From Yponomeuta sedellus (lineage: Eukaryota > Arthropoda > Insecta > Lepidoptera > Yponomeutidae), in assembly GCA_934045075.1 (NCBI GenBank), contig OW203732.1, forward strand, positions 2,955,501-3,019,500: a stretch of 64,000 nucleotides of DNA, in the 5' to 3' direction. Of this stretch, positions 1-10,498 are shown piece after piece; position 1 is the first letter of the stretch, and the number at the start of each line of letters is the position of its first letter. Made by a program: the position numbers and the translations under genes. The notes below the pieces were generated by a model. The model had not been told where the DNA came from. It saw only the letters and a list, made by a program, of their open reading frames with translations, and made no database searches.

Positions 1-576
1 ATATTGCTTGGAACTGATGTATTTTGAAAAGCAAAGTACATCACTACTTCCCGCGGCAAGCTACACTAATTGTTAAAGTGAGACGTGATGGACCTATTTC
101 CAGTTTCATAAGATAAGATAAGGTAAGAATATTCTTTATTGCACACCAGAGCATATATTATAAAGCAGATATTCATTTAAACTTTACGTTCTGTATTTTC
201 CCTTTTATACTAATCCTGAGATTGAGTGTATTCAAGTGGTTTTAATTGTAATGGACCTCGTAAGGTACAACTGGTGACGCAGTATCTAAGGTAATGAAAT
301 ACCTTTTTAGTTAATATAATAATACCTAATAGTTCTAACAGAGACAGTGTAACAATTTCACCACGAACGTCCATAAAACTTCCTGACTGCTGAGGCAAAT
401 GGATCACTTCGTAACACAATTAAGTTTTTAATCACTCGCTGGGCGGGAGCAAATTGAATTGCGAACTAACTATTCTGACATTTTCAACGAGTTTCATGAG
501 CTAGTCGTTAGGCTAATAGTTGATACTTAACTGTGGTGCGTCTTCTTCTTCATTTCGTGTCAGCGATTCGACGAGT
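1..576. other. unannotated AT-rich stretch
   Basis: I see no coding frame with family resemblance, no tRNA-like boxes and no clear repeat boundary here. A short ATAAG-rich stretch near 110-140 is simple sequence. Confidence 0.5.
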
Positions 577-891
577 TTATATTTTTCCTGCCCAATAATT
601 GGCTACTGCAATTGCAGCAGCGTTGGCCTCTGTTAGGTCCTCCAGAGTGCAGGTGTGAGGGCACAATGGACATTGGAGCAGGTGCACTATGGATTGCGAT
701 GAGGCTCCACAATCACATATCTCCTCCGTTGGTGCAATAAAACCCCACCTGCTTAGGTTTTGTCTGCAGCGACCTACTTGGGTCCGGAGTCGGTTGAGTG
801 ACTGCCACGCAGGCCATTGCAGATCGGAACCCGTTGGGAGCCTCTCTTGGGGGTTAAAAAATCTGTGGGTACGGGATATTTTAATTTCCAC
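577..891 (-). pseudogene. LINE reverse transcriptase C-terminal fragment
   Basis: A 104-codon frame has the look of the region after the RT domain in insect non-LTR retrotransposons: 'LNRLRTQVGRC', then 'RWGF', then a CDCG cysteine motif with a following His and Cys (CDCG..HLLQCPLC), and a terminal stop. Only the last ~100 residues are present. A second frame of the same strand (774-1043) continues similar composition upstream, which suggests a frameshift near 880. This is a 5'-truncated, decayed copy. The clade is not assignable from this piece. Confidence 0.55.
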
Positions 892-944
892 CGCACCACC
901 CTTTTCTCAGCTGGGCATTTTTCTAAGGCCTGTGTGCTGCGCAG

Positions 945-1032
945 AAAACTGTAGTGCTGTCTCTTTGAATTTCTCAGCAAAGAGCGTGACAGAACGTTAC
1001 TTAAGTATTTACTTAGTGAAATTCTCAATTCA
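945..1032. repeat. short interspersed repeat shared with 28475-28560
   Basis: About 75 bases beginning near 'tttctcagcaaagagcgtga' recur with a few changes at 28480-28555 in the same orientation. At 28.5 kb the repeat follows an RTE 3' end, so it may be flank carried with an RTE copy. No further function is visible. Confidence 0.5.
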
Positions 1033-1293
1033 GAAACCGGCAATTACAGTTTACAAGAAACCCAGGGTAAGTCTGGATTTTTTGTCGTTGAAACGTTACA
1101 GAACATTTTTTGAAATAATGGCTAGGACGCTGATGGAAAGGGGAGGGAATTTTCGATGCATTAGCTACGAACGAAATGGATTAAGTGATCGTTCGCGAAA
1201 ACGTCGAAGGCGATAAGCGTTGAAAGGTTTCCAATTTGATTTAATTGTACTTACAACTTTCAAATAAAAGTGATGTTGACTTCAGAGTTGTAA

Positions 1294-1627
1294 TTTATAC
1301 AGCGTCCAGCGGCATCTTCACTCGCACTAGATGGGTAAAGGGTCCATTTCGATGCTGTAGTGTCTAGGACACTACAGCATCGAAAGTTTGAGAAGATTGT
1401 GTTTAGATGTAGTAGGACCACGAAGGAAACCTATTTTTGTCTCTCCTACTATGTGCCTAAGTAGATGTTGTCAATTATTTACAATACGTGCGGAGCCAAG
1501 TCAGGATAGTTCAGGTGCTGGGCAAGCCTACAACATCTAAAAACCATGTCCCAGGCACTACAGCATCGAAGTGGTCCCTTCATCCATATAGTGTGAGTGA
1601 AGATGCCACTGGACGCTGCATAAATCA
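1294..1627. mobile_element. MITE-J, terminal-inverted-repeat element
   Basis: The left end (tacagcgtccagcggcatct, then tagatgggtaaaggg) and the right end (ccatatagtgtgagtgaag.. to ggacgctgcataaa) are inverted copies over roughly 70 bases. The interior has no coding potential. Related arms occur at 1986-2130 and 11131-11241, and weakly at 15020-15150. The size and structure fit a non-autonomous DNA transposon. I could not fix a target duplication. Confidence 0.6.
1347..1385. repeat. perfect 18-base hairpin inside MITE-J
   Basis: Arms tttcgatgctgtagtgtc and gacactacagcatcgaaa pair perfectly around a 3-base loop (tag). The arm is part of the MITE-J terminal repeat, so this looks like a small inverted duplication of that end. 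Confidence 0.85.
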
Positions 1628-1985
1628 TCTCATTACGTAAAACCAAAGACCAATGAGTCCTTAGAGTGGATTCGACTCAGCATGCGTTGTGGGTGTGTTA
1701 CCTCCCACAACTCGAGCGGTTCATTTTACTATGCAGGTACAAGGTACCTACAAGGAATAACTAAACCCCTCTCCCACCTTAAGCCTTCATATCACGGGCT
1801 CCAGGTACCAGGCTGACATAAAATGAAGGCTATATTAGATTTGGGCCCGCCCCTGACTGTTCGGTGCAGGCTAATATGAGCCTCCCTTCACTTGATTAAA
1901 AACACGACGAACTAAAACTGGGCTCTACAGTGGGAGCTTTTTTAAAGGAATATAATAATAATAATATTGGCCTTTTTGCATCTAC

Positions 1986-2130
1986 TTAATGAGATGATTT
2001 ATACAGCTTCCAGTGGTATCTTCACTCACACTAGATGGGTGAAGGGGCCACTCCGACGCTGTAGTGCCTGGGACGTAGTTTTATAGATGGTATAGGCTTG
2101 CCCAGCACCTATACCATCCTGACAGCTTAG
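1986..2130 (-). mobile_element. MITE-J partial copy
   Basis: The segment starting 'gagatgatttatacagcttc' repeats the MITE-J end plus inner sequence ('gcctgggac', 'ggcttgcccagcacctat'), in the orientation opposite to the right arm at 1555-1627. It is truncated and lacks a second arm. Confidence 0.5.
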
Positions 2131-2179
2131 ACGGCCTAGCCCACAGGAAAGACTTGTCGATAAGTGCGGTGCCAACCAA

Positions 2180-2330
2180 GCCGCGGGTTTCCTCACGATG
2201 TTTTCCTTTACAGTTAGCGTGTGGTATTGCGACTATAAATTCGCAAATGTTCACACTTTGAAATTTAACAAAGTTTTTGGTACATGCCCGCACTCAGGAT
2301 CGAACCTGGGGCTCTCGGGAAAGGAATATA
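2180..2330 (-). mobile_element. SINE-D partial copy
   Basis: Contains the SINE-D middle ('tcctcacgatgttttccttt') and a B-box-like 'ggatcgaacctgggg' in reverse orientation. See the fuller copy at 16560-16845. The pyrimidine-rich 3' tail is missing. Confidence 0.55.
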
Positions 2331-3150
2331 TAATTTGATATTAAAGTGGTCCGGGGTGCTAACTAGAGTTACCAATGGAATAAAAATCATCACTTGTTTT
2401 ATAATAAGTTTTTATCTAAAAGTGAACATGAGAAATCTTAACAACTGTGATAACTATTTTTTGAACCTACAGTCTAGGACCTAGGATCAACAATCTATGA
2501 CTTTAATCAATTTCTGCCAAAAACGGCCGTTCGAATCGAAAAGCGATTAAAGTCCTACGGCCTTCTAAAAAAGGTTATGAGCTGTGTATACAGCCGTTAC
2601 GCGAGGTCTGACAAACCGGTTATTTGTACGCTAAATGCGACTAAACTAGTTGAAATTGATAAACGTCAAATAATTATTCAGAGTGTATAACTTATTTATT
2701 AGTAGGGCCGCTAGGATATTAATACTACATTCAAGGCTATATGTTCTAAAAATGTTTATTATTATTATTCATTTATTTCAGACAAGGCCCATATAGTGTT
2801 AGTAACAATTTGACTTATACTATGTTAGTAAACTATTTACATTATTATATTTACTGCGGTGTACAGCCTAGTCCCATCCAGCCCCCCCTGCTTGTCGGTA
2901 TAAGGTGCATTGACACCCAGTGGCGCTGTATTGGGCTGTCCATCAGCCAACACCTTCAGGAGACTGCTGGTACTGACCCTTACCCTGCACATCAGGGATG
3001 ATATGCGTTTGCGGATTATTGCGTGGAAATCATCCGTTATCACAGTTATCAAGATTTTAGATCTTTTGAAAAAAAAAACGTAATTATAAAACAAGTTATG
3101 ATTTTTACTTTTTTCGTGGCGCTAGTTAACGACCAATGTGGTGCTTACGC
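2331..3150. other. unannotated stretch
   Basis: Nothing supportable. Small frames at 2810-3094 have no family resemblance. There is a weak local inverted repeat around 2500-2560 (ctttaatc / gattaaag). Confidence 0.4.
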
Positions 3151-3219
3151 AGCGCCGAAACTATTCTAACAATGTTTTCAAGTCGCGAAAGTTTAAAATA
3201 CACACATATATATATATAC

Positions 3220-3301
<82 letters not shown>

Positions 3302-3350
3302 ATTTTAAACTTTCGCGACTTGAAAACATTGTTAGAATAGTTTCGGCGCT
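3151..3350. repeat. long palindrome with a (TA)n core
   Basis: Arms of about 50 bases run inward from 'agcgccgaaactattctaac' and outward to 'gttagaatagtttcggcgct'. They are essentially perfect and are separated by a TA-rich tract (~3205-3295). The strand can fold back over its full length. The arm includes 'aactttcgcgactt', also seen at 21990 in repeat K, so the palindrome derives from a palindromic transposon whose core grew into a microsatellite. Confidence 0.85.
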
Positions 3351-3460
3351 CAATCGCGTAGTAAGTTATTGCTATTTTACCACGACGTTACAGTCATCGT
3401 GGTCAGGAGAAGACTGATGGCTGATTACTACGCGATTAAACCCCGAAAATATCTAACAAT
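3351..3460. mobile_element. repeat K, palindromic element fragment
   Basis: Begins 'atcgcgtagtaagttattgc' and ends with the inverse 'ttactacgcgatt'. It carries the box 'cagtcatcgtggtca' also present at 22081-22096. It continues the palindrome to its left and probably belongs to the same element. Confidence 0.5.
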
Positions 3461-3461
3461 A

Positions 3462-3617
3462 TCTTCTTCAGGCTATATTAGTCCACTGGTAGACATAGCC
3501 CTCCCCTAATAAGCGCCATAGCGCAAGGTTGTGCCATCATTGCGGGGTAGTGCTCATAATCCCCACGCTGGGCATGCGGGTTGAGGATCGCAGTTCGGTG
3601 GAATTGTACTGCTAACA
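3462..3617 (-). mobile_element. SINE-L, partial (RTE-tailed SINE)
   Basis: Reverse-oriented copy starting with the tail 'aggctatattagtccact' and running through 'ccccacgctgggcatgcggg' to 'gtggaattgtactgc'. The 5' third is missing. The family is described at 34761-35015. Confidence 0.7.
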
Positions 3618-3624
3618 ATATCTA

Positions 3625-3760
3625 TGAGTGGTGAAATACCCTAGCGCTTGAAATTGCTAATTCACGGTGGCCACGCGTGGTAACTAAGTACATAATCTTT
3701 TTTTCTCTCTCTCTCTCAGAGAAAAGGCATGTGCCCTGCAGTGGGATGTTTATAGACTAC
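3625..3760 (+). mobile_element. SINE-D 3' half
   Basis: Shows the SINE-D 3' sequence 'gcgcttgaaattgctaattc', 'cacgcgtggtaac', a CT-repeat, then 'ggcatgtgccctgcagtggg'. It is cut on the 5' side where it abuts the SINE-L fragment. Confidence 0.65.
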
Positions 3761-3999
3761 ATGAAAATAAAAAAAAAACTCGTCGGTTCCCTGAAAACAT
3801 TGTAGAACAAACCTGAACTCTCACAGGGCTTAGTGCTTAATGAAACCTTATTCGCAGCCTGGCCCAGACCTGCAGCCAGACTTAATTGATTTTCGAACGT
3901 TTGTGCTTGTACCCAATTCACAAACAAACACGTTTGAAAATGCCTAGCTGTTCATAGATACACCAATTTTCCAACTCCTTTCTCAACTGTATATTGGGG

Positions 4000-4185
4000 C
4001 GCTCTTTAGGGGAGGGCTATGTCCAGCAGCGGACTAGTATAGCCTGACGATGACGATGATGACTTGGAACTCAGAATACTAAATACTATAATATTAAAAA
4101 TACATACATAAACTCACGGCTGTATTCCGGGAGGGTAGGCAGGGGGTCTGCCACTTGCCACGATCCGGACAGATCTCTTTAACTT
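4000..4185 (+). mobile_element. RTE/SINE-L tail followed by repeat E
   Basis: At 4005-4058 lies the RTE-type tail 'ggggagggctatgtccagca' with a GATGAC-rich end. At 4105-4185 is repeat E ('ggtaggcag', 'ctgccacttgccacgatccg') preceded by a short catacata run. See 43062-43165 for repeat E. Confidence 0.55.
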
Positions 4186-4297
4186 CATTAAAAAAGATAC
4201 TGTTTATTTCATAAAAAAAACCCACAAAATATTGTAGCTCTGGAAGCTAAGAATCTTCTACATAAGATTATAGTGCTTTAAGAAGTTGCTCTACATC

Positions 4298-4676
4298 TTC
4301 TCTATAATATAAAAATGAATCGCTGAATGTGTTGGTAAGCGCAAATGTCAAAAGCAGCTGAACCAATTTCGCTAATTCTTTTTTCAGAGTATACCTTGAA
4401 GTTCGAGGATGGTTCTTACGGAGAGAAAATAAAAAAAAAATTAAAGAAACGACTGTTAGGCGGTATGAAGTTCGCTGGGTCAGCTAGACTTCTATAATAT
4501 AAAAATGAATCGCTGAATGTGTTGGTAAGCGCAAATATCGAGAGCTGAACCGATTTCGCTATAATTCTTTTTTAGAATATTCCACGAAGTACGGGAATGG
4601 TTTTTACGGAAAGAAAAATAAAAAAAAAATTAAGAATCGTCTGTTAGGCGGTACAAAGTTCTCTGGATCAACTAGT
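4298..4676 (-). repeat. repeat M, head-to-tail dimer
   Basis: Two successive ~185-base units, each starting 'ataatataaaaatgaatcgc' and ending in 'ggtcagctag' or a variant ('ggatcaactag'), both in reverse orientation. The unit is the same as in the array at 13377-14630. Confidence 0.8.
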
Positions 4677-4744
4677 TAAAGATAAAATTCATTAGTCGTT
4701 TCATGTACGCACGCCGGTTATGGGTAGTTTTTATGTTGCTCTTT

Positions 4745-4850
4745 GCTAACACATTCCCTAAACATCGTGAGGAAACCTTAGTTCTGAGGTGTTCATACCT
4801 CAGCGTTTGAAATGGCCAATCCGCAAGCACGCGAGGTAATTAAGCTCATA
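4745..4850 (+). mobile_element. SINE-D fragment
   Basis: 'catcgtgaggaaacctt', 'gaggtgttcatacctcagcg' and 'gcacgcgaggtaattaagc' follow the SINE-D order. The copy breaks at about 4850, where a Penelope-like coding fragment begins. Confidence 0.55.
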
Positions 4851-4853
4851 CTT

Positions 4854-5179
4854 TCTCAAACCAAGCGTACCATAGCTGAGCGGGTGAAGGAACATATCGC
4901 GGATGTGAAACATAAGCGCTCACCAGAGCGCTTAGAAGTGTGTGCTCGCTGACTGCAGATCTACCAAGATCTGCAGTCAGCGAGCATACACTTAGCGGTA
5001 CCAGCCACTTTATACATTTCAATAAAGTTAAAGTTCTAGCCCGAGAAGACCGTTTCTTCCCTAGAATGATACGCGAGGCAACAGAGATCCGCCGGCATCC
5101 AAATTTTAACAGAGATCGTGGTTGGAACATACCGGTAGCATGGGAACCAGTGCTTAAGTGCATGAGACCCCCTTGCTAG
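4854..5179 (+). pseudogene. Penelope-like element, GIY-YIG endonuclease C-terminal fragment
   Basis: The first frame gives 'TKRTIAERVKEHIADVKHKR', resembling the basic helix of GIY-YIG nucleases carried by Penelope-like retroelements. A second frame gives 'SAVSEHTL', then 'VKVLAREDRFFPRMIREA' and 'RRHPNFNRDRGW', resembling the C-terminal part of the same domain (EHxL, Glu in the IREA helix, HPxNFNRD). The halves lie in different frames because an inverted duplication (4936-4993) sits between them, so the copy is broken. The RT domain is absent. The family call is by motif memory only. A CR1-like origin is a weaker alternative. Confidence 0.6.
4936..4993. repeat. near-perfect inverted repeat within the Penelope fragment
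   Basis: Arms 'tgctcgctgactgcagatct' and its complement pair perfectly around the 4-base spacer acca, with seven further pairs outside (one mismatch). It duplicates coding sequence in inverted order and causes the frame break. Confidence 0.85.
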
Positions 5180-5424
5180 AAGTGTGACTGTAGAGTTAAA
5201 AAAAATCATTTCAATTAATAATCCGTATTTTTAAGTTCATGTAAAATAATTATAGTTCCTGAATTTAATTTTAACTTCAATTACTAATAATCAATATTGT
5301 TGACTTTATATAAAAAATAATTGGTTTGCCTATTTTGGAACGTAAATTCATAATTAACTTTTGTAATTTTTGCCGAGGGTAGTAAACTAACCGTTAATGC
5401 TTTCTAAAAGACGCCTCAGTCATC

Positions 5425-5530
5425 CGGGACCACGGCACCTGAAAAAGTGTCGAAACGTCGGAAAATTGTAAAAATGTAATAAACGAGCATAAATCCGTAT
5501 AAAAACCGATTTAATTATGTCTAGTGCTCG
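5425..5530. repeat. repeat with 'gaccacgg...cgaaacgtcgg' box
   Basis: Contains 'gggaccacggcacctg' and 'gtgtcgaaacgtcgg', a pair of boxes that recurs (sometimes inverted) at 22061-22098 and 47322-47381. It lies ~250 bases downstream of the Penelope-like fragment and could be that element's 3' end, but this is unproven. Confidence 0.4.
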
Positions 5531-5616
5531 TGTCAACCTTAGAAAATATCATACTCTCTCTCCAAGAGACGGCCTGTGCCCTGTAGTGAAACGTATATAT
5601 AGGCTGCAAAAATGTA

Positions 5617-5870
5617 TACAAACTTCTGGACACATCTATTGGCCTACCATGCATTTTCAGTTTCGTTTAGTCCTAGCTAAAAATTTATATTAGGTCGAGT
5701 AAAAAGTTTTTATGCAGTTTTGAATCAGGCACATTCATAATTTTATTCCATAGACTTTAAATGTACCAGGTTTAATCAATAGTTTCTGTACAATCTAGCA
5801 ATCATATTTAGGTAGGGGCCATCGAAACCTAAACTCTAAGGTGGGCCAATAGATGTGTCCAGGAGTGTAT
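5617..5870. mobile_element. MITE-I, complete
   Basis: Terminal inverted repeats 'cttctggacacatctattgg' and 'ccaatagatgtgtccaggag' are flanked by TA. The interior is non-coding, with 'cagtttcgtttagtcctagc' and a poly-T-like 'gagtaaaaagtttttatgca'. TA flanks suggest a Tc1/mariner-type non-autonomous element. A second copy, split by a LINE, is at 25716-27163. Confidence 0.75.
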
Positions 5871-5996
5871 TATTCTTAATCACTCGCGATTCTTAATTAC
5901 CCGGTGTATCGATTTTCCCGTGGGAATAAGATATTTTTCCGCAGTAAAACAGCAGAATAGATTTAATAGAATAGTAGTAGAATTAATGCAGTAAAA

Positions 5997-6251
5997 ATGA
6001 GGTCCTTGAGAAGCATGTGTAGTATTACTTTGAATGACAGGATACGCAGTAGTCTGATTAGACAACGTTATGGACTGAAAGAGGATGTAGTGACTAGAAT
6101 TGAGAAAGGAATGTTGCGTTGGTTTAGACATGTGGAGAGGATGAAGGAAAAAAGATTGACGAAACAAATATATATTGCGAATGTAAGTGGAAGGGCTGGT
6201 AAGGGACTTCCCAGGCGGACATACATCCACCAAATTGACGTCAGGAAGTAA
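5997..6251 (+). pseudogene. RTE-type LINE ORF2 C-terminal fragment
   Basis: An 84-codon frame reads 'LNDRIRSSLIRQRYGLKEDV', then 'EKGMLRWFRHVERM', 'RRTYIHQI'. This is the standard order after the RT domain in insect RTE-like endonuclease/reverse transcriptase proteins (RxR.. WxGHVxRM, GRPRxxW-like). The usual Gly in W-G-H is Arg here. There is no RT or endonuclease upstream, so it is a dead 5' truncation. Confidence 0.65.
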
Positions 6252-6299
6252 CAAAGATACACACTCACAAACTTTCACCTTTATAATATTAGCTTGATG

Positions 6300-6365
6300 T
6301 GATGTGATTAAGCGGATCTAATCGCCATTATTTATTAGATAAAACGTTAAAAAAAATTGACGTAA
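6300..6365. repeat. repeat F fragment
   Basis: 'ggatctaatcgccattattt' followed by 'attagataaaacgtt' matches repeat F, also seen at 8737, 21320, 47390 and 59335. About 65 bases only. Confidence 0.5.
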
Positions 6366-6562
6366 TATTGGTTTGATAAAAAATCAAGTATCGATATATT
6401 TTCATGCTCGCTCTCAAAATGCAAGGCTGAGGTGACATTGTTACTTAGTAGATAGAAAATATTTGAGGCATGATCTACCAAATGAAATTGAAATTAATTT
6501 AAATAATTTGTACTGTGTTATTGGGCAACTGGATTTTAATTTGTTTTAATGTGGAATGATTT

Positions 6563-6801
6563 TTTCCGTGCTTCGCAAGGCACGTTAAGCCGTTGGTGCC
6601 GGCTGTCATATAATGGCAGTCGCTAAGCCATCTCAGAGGCCTTATGGGCGGCTTGATAACTTCTGACAGTAAGACCCGCCACTGTCTTGCTACCCTCCAT
6701 CAATCCTGACTTGGCCCCCGTGGTGGAATATGGCCTGACCTTCCTGCGTTGCAGGAAGAGACCCGTGCCCCAACAGTGGGGACATACAAGGGTTGATATC
6801 G
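6563..6801 (+). mobile_element. 5S-headed SINE, 3' part
   Basis: Starts within the family at 'ccgtgcttcgcaaggcacgt' and runs to 'cagtggggacatacaagggt'. The 5S-like head is missing. Compare the full copy at 9584-9955. Confidence 0.75.
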
Positions 6802-7018
6802 AATACATAACTATGTATATAATTATTATTTCCTCAATTATGCAGTCTCTATTTTCTGTCCCCGTGTGATCGATCGTTGGTGAAGCGGAATGGGACCAAG
6901 AACTGTAAGTACAGCCTGTTACTGTATTGGACTTAGACTTGGAACCAGCATTAATAACTTTAACACTTGTCCCTAGAGTCTTATACATAGTTATACTATT
7001 TTTATTTTTAATGCACTA

Positions 7019-7290
7019 ACCCGTGCTAAGGACAATTTTAAAAACCTATTTAGAGGCTAAAAATTCCACCCATGCCGGGATTCGAACCCAATGTAAGTGA
7101 TGCAATTGACTTCAGCCAGATGTCGCTGCTTGTACGTAATACAGAGAATAGTGTAAAGAGATTCGAAATTTCACTGATGCCGGTGAGTCGCCCATTAGCT
7201 CAGTTGGAAAGAGCGCCGGCACGGATAGCCAGAGGTAGCGGGTTCGAATCCCGGCATGGGTGGAATTTTTAGCCTCTAAATAGGTTTTTA
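7019..7290. mobile_element. SINE-B pair, head-to-head
   Basis: A reverse 3' half (7019-7088: 'cctatttagaggctaaaaat' to 'gggattcgaaccc') abuts a forward copy. In the forward copy the tRNA-like part (7187-7263) has A box 'tagctcagttgg' and B box 'gggttcgaatccc', followed by 'ttttagcctctaaatagg'. Upstream bases 7099-7186 also belong to the repeat, as they recur at 15780 and 21000. This is Pol III-type SINE structure. Confidence 0.75.
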
Positions 7291-7559
7291 AAACTTACAT
7301 AGTTTTTCAATAGAATTAAATAAGCATGACAATGACGTTTGCCTCAATTTGGTAGTCTACAAAATAATAGCAGTACAATGCCATTCGAGGAGTATAACCC
7401 GTGCAAATTAAATAGGCATCTCCCGCGAAGAAGACTGAATCGCGACAGGCGCCGAGTAGCACGGCTTATACTAACTATAGCTATGCGATTGGTTACTAGA
7501 CCACTGATAGTGTGAATGAAACGACCATTATCGGACTAATATCACTCTATTCTAATCTG

Positions 7560-7745
7560 ACTCTCTAGCCATGTCAGAGGCCTTATGGGCGGCTTGATAA
7601 CTTCTGACAGTAAGGCCCGCCACTGTCTTACAATCCTTCACCAACCCGGACTTGGCCCCCGTGGTGGAGTATGGCCTAACCTTGCTGCGATGCAGGAAGA
7701 GACCTATGCCGCAGCAGTGGGTACATAGAAGGGTTGATAATGAAC
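7560..7745 (+). mobile_element. 5S-headed SINE, 3' end
   Basis: 'gaggccttatgggcggcttg' through 'cagtgggtacatagaagggt' is the 3' third of the family. The head is absent. Confidence 0.7.
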
Positions 7746-8052
7746 TATGACTCTATTGAACAACATTGCATTTTAGAGGCTCACCCCCTTGGTCCCAAAC
7801 AAGGATACCCTGTGGTATAGTAACCACTGTAGCAAGGGAGTCGTTGTTTGGGACCAGGGACGCAAGGACATCACTTCTTCTTCTTCAGGCTTAGAGGTTT
7901 CATTACCAACTGGCTGAACCTTAAGCTTTATTTTAATCCTGGCCGATTGCATCTCGACGTTTGGATTAACATGATGTTTATGTTGCTCTCTTTTTTTCTT
8001 CTTGTGCTGAATAAATTCTATTATATATAGTTTCCACTGAATACGTGTTTAA

Positions 8053-8143
8053 ATCAGTCTATAATTAGTCCACAGCTGGACATAGCCCTCCCCTAATGAG
8101 CGCCATAGCGCAAGGTTGTGCCATCATTGGGGGGTAATGCAGA
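8053..8143 (-). mobile_element. SINE-L tail fragment
   Basis: 'tagtccacagctggacatag' through 'tgtgccatcattggggggta' in reverse orientation. About 90 bases of the 3' end. Confidence 0.65.
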
Positions 8144-8345
8144 CATCAGAAACATGCAATTACACCCAGACCATTAGGCCATGGGGCCATATATACAAAT
8201 GAAGGTACGGGGGGCCCCAGTGGAAAACAAACCCACGGCCTCCGGCATGGTAATCAGACGTGATACCGTTACACGAACGAGGCAATCAAAGTGTTATGTG
8301 AATTTACTGATAGCAGCTGTTAGTTATTTTTTCATTTCATATTCT

Positions 8346-8520
8346 TTATTGCTAAGTAACATAACATTTACATGCGGGCACATACATTGCTTCTGGGCCC
8401 ACACTAGGATACCTTGTGTTGTGGAAAACAACGACAGCACAAACATGTAAACATCCAAGACTTGGGGTGTTTTTTATCCCTAGCCGGGGTTCGAACCCGG
8501 GACCTCTTGCATCGCATAGA
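8346..8520 (-). mobile_element. SINE-A, 5'-truncated
   Basis: Reverse copy with the body 'cacactaggataccttgtgt', 'catgtaaacatccaagactt' and B box 'ggttcgaacccgggacctct'. The A-box half is lost. The full form is at 19908-20100. Confidence 0.75.
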
Positions 8521-8736
8521 TAGTTATAGGTACAAATGGTATTGTTATTTGTAGGTAGGTAAGTAAATGATACCTTGTAAGGGCACTGCAATACAGTTAG
8601 TCTTACGACAGATCTTAAGGTTAAATTAATGTTATCAATTATTTGATATTTTTTGTGCAAAAGAATGGATAGTAACTTTTCATTGTAAAACAATTTTATA
8701 TTTCTTGTGTGTGTACTTCGAAAATTTTAGTTTTAG

Positions 8737-8820
8737 CTTTAAATGGGTCTAATTGCGATTATTTTTTAGGTAAAACGTAATCACCTCAAGTCGCGACGTC
8801 AATCGCGATTGGACCAAGAA
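8737..8820. repeat. repeat F fragment
   Basis: 'gggtctaattgcgattattt' then 'aggtaaaacgtaatcacctc', close to the F unit at 47295-47440 but without the inverted partner arm. Confidence 0.5.
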
Positions 8821-9583
8821 AGTTAGGACCATTTTAACATTTGAGTAAATTTGATAATGAAGGTACTGTAAAGAGATTTTTAAAATGCATAAGACAATTT
8901 TAAATACAGCATAATACAGATAATATTTAAATATTTTTTTCTGAATACGTATAAGCATCGCAAGTGATTAAGAAAAACCATTTTGAAATTGTTAGTTTAC
9001 AAAAAAGTAGACGAGGTTTGAAATAGATGTTTCAAGGGTGGTTGGTCTAAAATGCCAGGTCCGTACCGGGATGATACCAGTTGTATGTGACGTCATGCTA
9101 CCATTGTACTAGACCCTTGTCGGGACTGACAGAGGGAACAATAATTGCTGTCGCACGATTGTAAGGCGCGTGCGATAGCGCTGATTGATGAAACTAGCTG
9201 ACAGATGAAAGTGTGAAATATTGAAATACCATGCACGGTTCCTCATATAGGGTTCTTTGGTCGGGCATATCTCGAAATAAAACTAATGTACATTTTTATT
9301 TTCTAGCATTATACTTTCTATATTCATTAGATTCATCTGTTGAAATGTAAACTGAACGCTCTCTAATTTAGTGTACATAGTTTTTCCTTGAGTGCATCCA
9401 AAAGCCTGTCACTCTCTGTCGGTCGTAGAACAAACGTGTTATTTTCAAGTTGGCAAATAAATCTGCAGATACCAAAGTAATCCTGGTTTATTTGCTCATA
9501 TTTTATCATCATCTAATCTGATACTCTTGCACTGTTAGTAAGTAATTCATAAAAATAGAATTTAATTAAATAAAAATAGAATT
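8821..9583. other. unannotated stretch
   Basis: No repeat family or coding frame recognised. A CRE-like 'tgacgtca' occurs at ~9088 in otherwise featureless sequence. Confidence 0.4.
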
Positions 9584-9955
9584 GAAGCGCTCGTGGCTTA
9601 GTTGAACCGAGTGATTGGAATCAATCACTTGAGTTAAGCAACAATAGACGCGGTTAGGTGCTGGATAGGTGACCGTCTCGTGACTACCGCTAGCGGCAAT
9701 TTCCGATCGCTTCCGTGCTTCGCAGGTAAAGCCGTTTGTGCCGGCCGTCATATAGTGGCAGTCGTTAAGCCATGTCAGAGGCTTTATGGGCGGCTTGGAA
9801 ATTGCTGACAGCAAGGCCCGCCACTGTCTTACAATCCTGCACCAACCCGGACTTAGCCCCCGTGGTGGAGTATAACCTAACCTTCCTGCGATGCAGGAAG
9901 AGACCCATGCCCCAGCAGTGGGGACGTATAAGGGTTGATATGTATCGATATCGAA
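9584..9955 (+). mobile_element. 5S rRNA-headed SINE, near full length
   Basis: The head carries blocks of 5S rRNA with its internal Pol III promoter: 'gagttaagcaac' (box A region), a GCGGTTAG block, and 'ctggataggtgaccg' (box C, one change). Then comes the body ('cttccgtgcttcgc', 'agccgtttgtgccggcc', 'atgtcagaggctttatgggc') and the tail 'ggggacgtataagggttgat'. This follows the SINE3 plan, with a 5S head instead of a tRNA head. At least ten further copies lie in the window. Confidence 0.8.
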
Positions 9956-10372
9956 CCTTAAGCTAAAGCGCAAACCCATTAACGTTGCCTTAAAACTGAT
10001 AGGCGTTAGGCCTAAACGGTTCTTCTCAATGGTTACTGGAGTTTGGCGAAACTTCACAATACCTCGCACTGTCCCGACCTCTCGGCACAAAGTTCACGAG
10101 TTATACCAAGCGAAAGTACCAGCACGGACCAAAACATCTTGTTACATTGTTGGACCTAATAAAATTCCGTACCTACATACATAATGCAATAACATAACCC
10201 GACGATATTCAGCAGCTGACGACGTTACCTCGCAAAGGTATAGGGCACGTTTAGACCAGACAAGCAAATTGGCTTATTGTATGGCAATATGTCCAAAAAA
10301 TATTTGTCAACTTTACAGTACGGACAAAAAAATGTACTCAATTCAATGTAACAATGTGTCTAAGTAATTTTG

Positions 10373-10446
10373 AAACATATAACAAAATGAATTCAAAAAG
10401 TGTTTTGTTATGACAAAACACTTTTTGAATTCATTCTGTCATATGT
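10373..10446. repeat. inverted repeat
   Basis: Arms around 'atgaattcaaaaagtgtttt' and its complement, separated by about 5 bases, extend to about 34 base pairs with one short mismatch block. Probably a palindromic MITE remnant. Confidence 0.8.
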
Positions 10447-10498
10447 TCCAAACTTCCAAACTTTACTCAGCGCTTGAAATTGCCAGAATAACACTTGT

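Noticed and set aside
3126..3417. 75- and 93-codon frames with Ile-Tyr runs
   Set aside because: Translation of the (TA)n palindrome on both strands.
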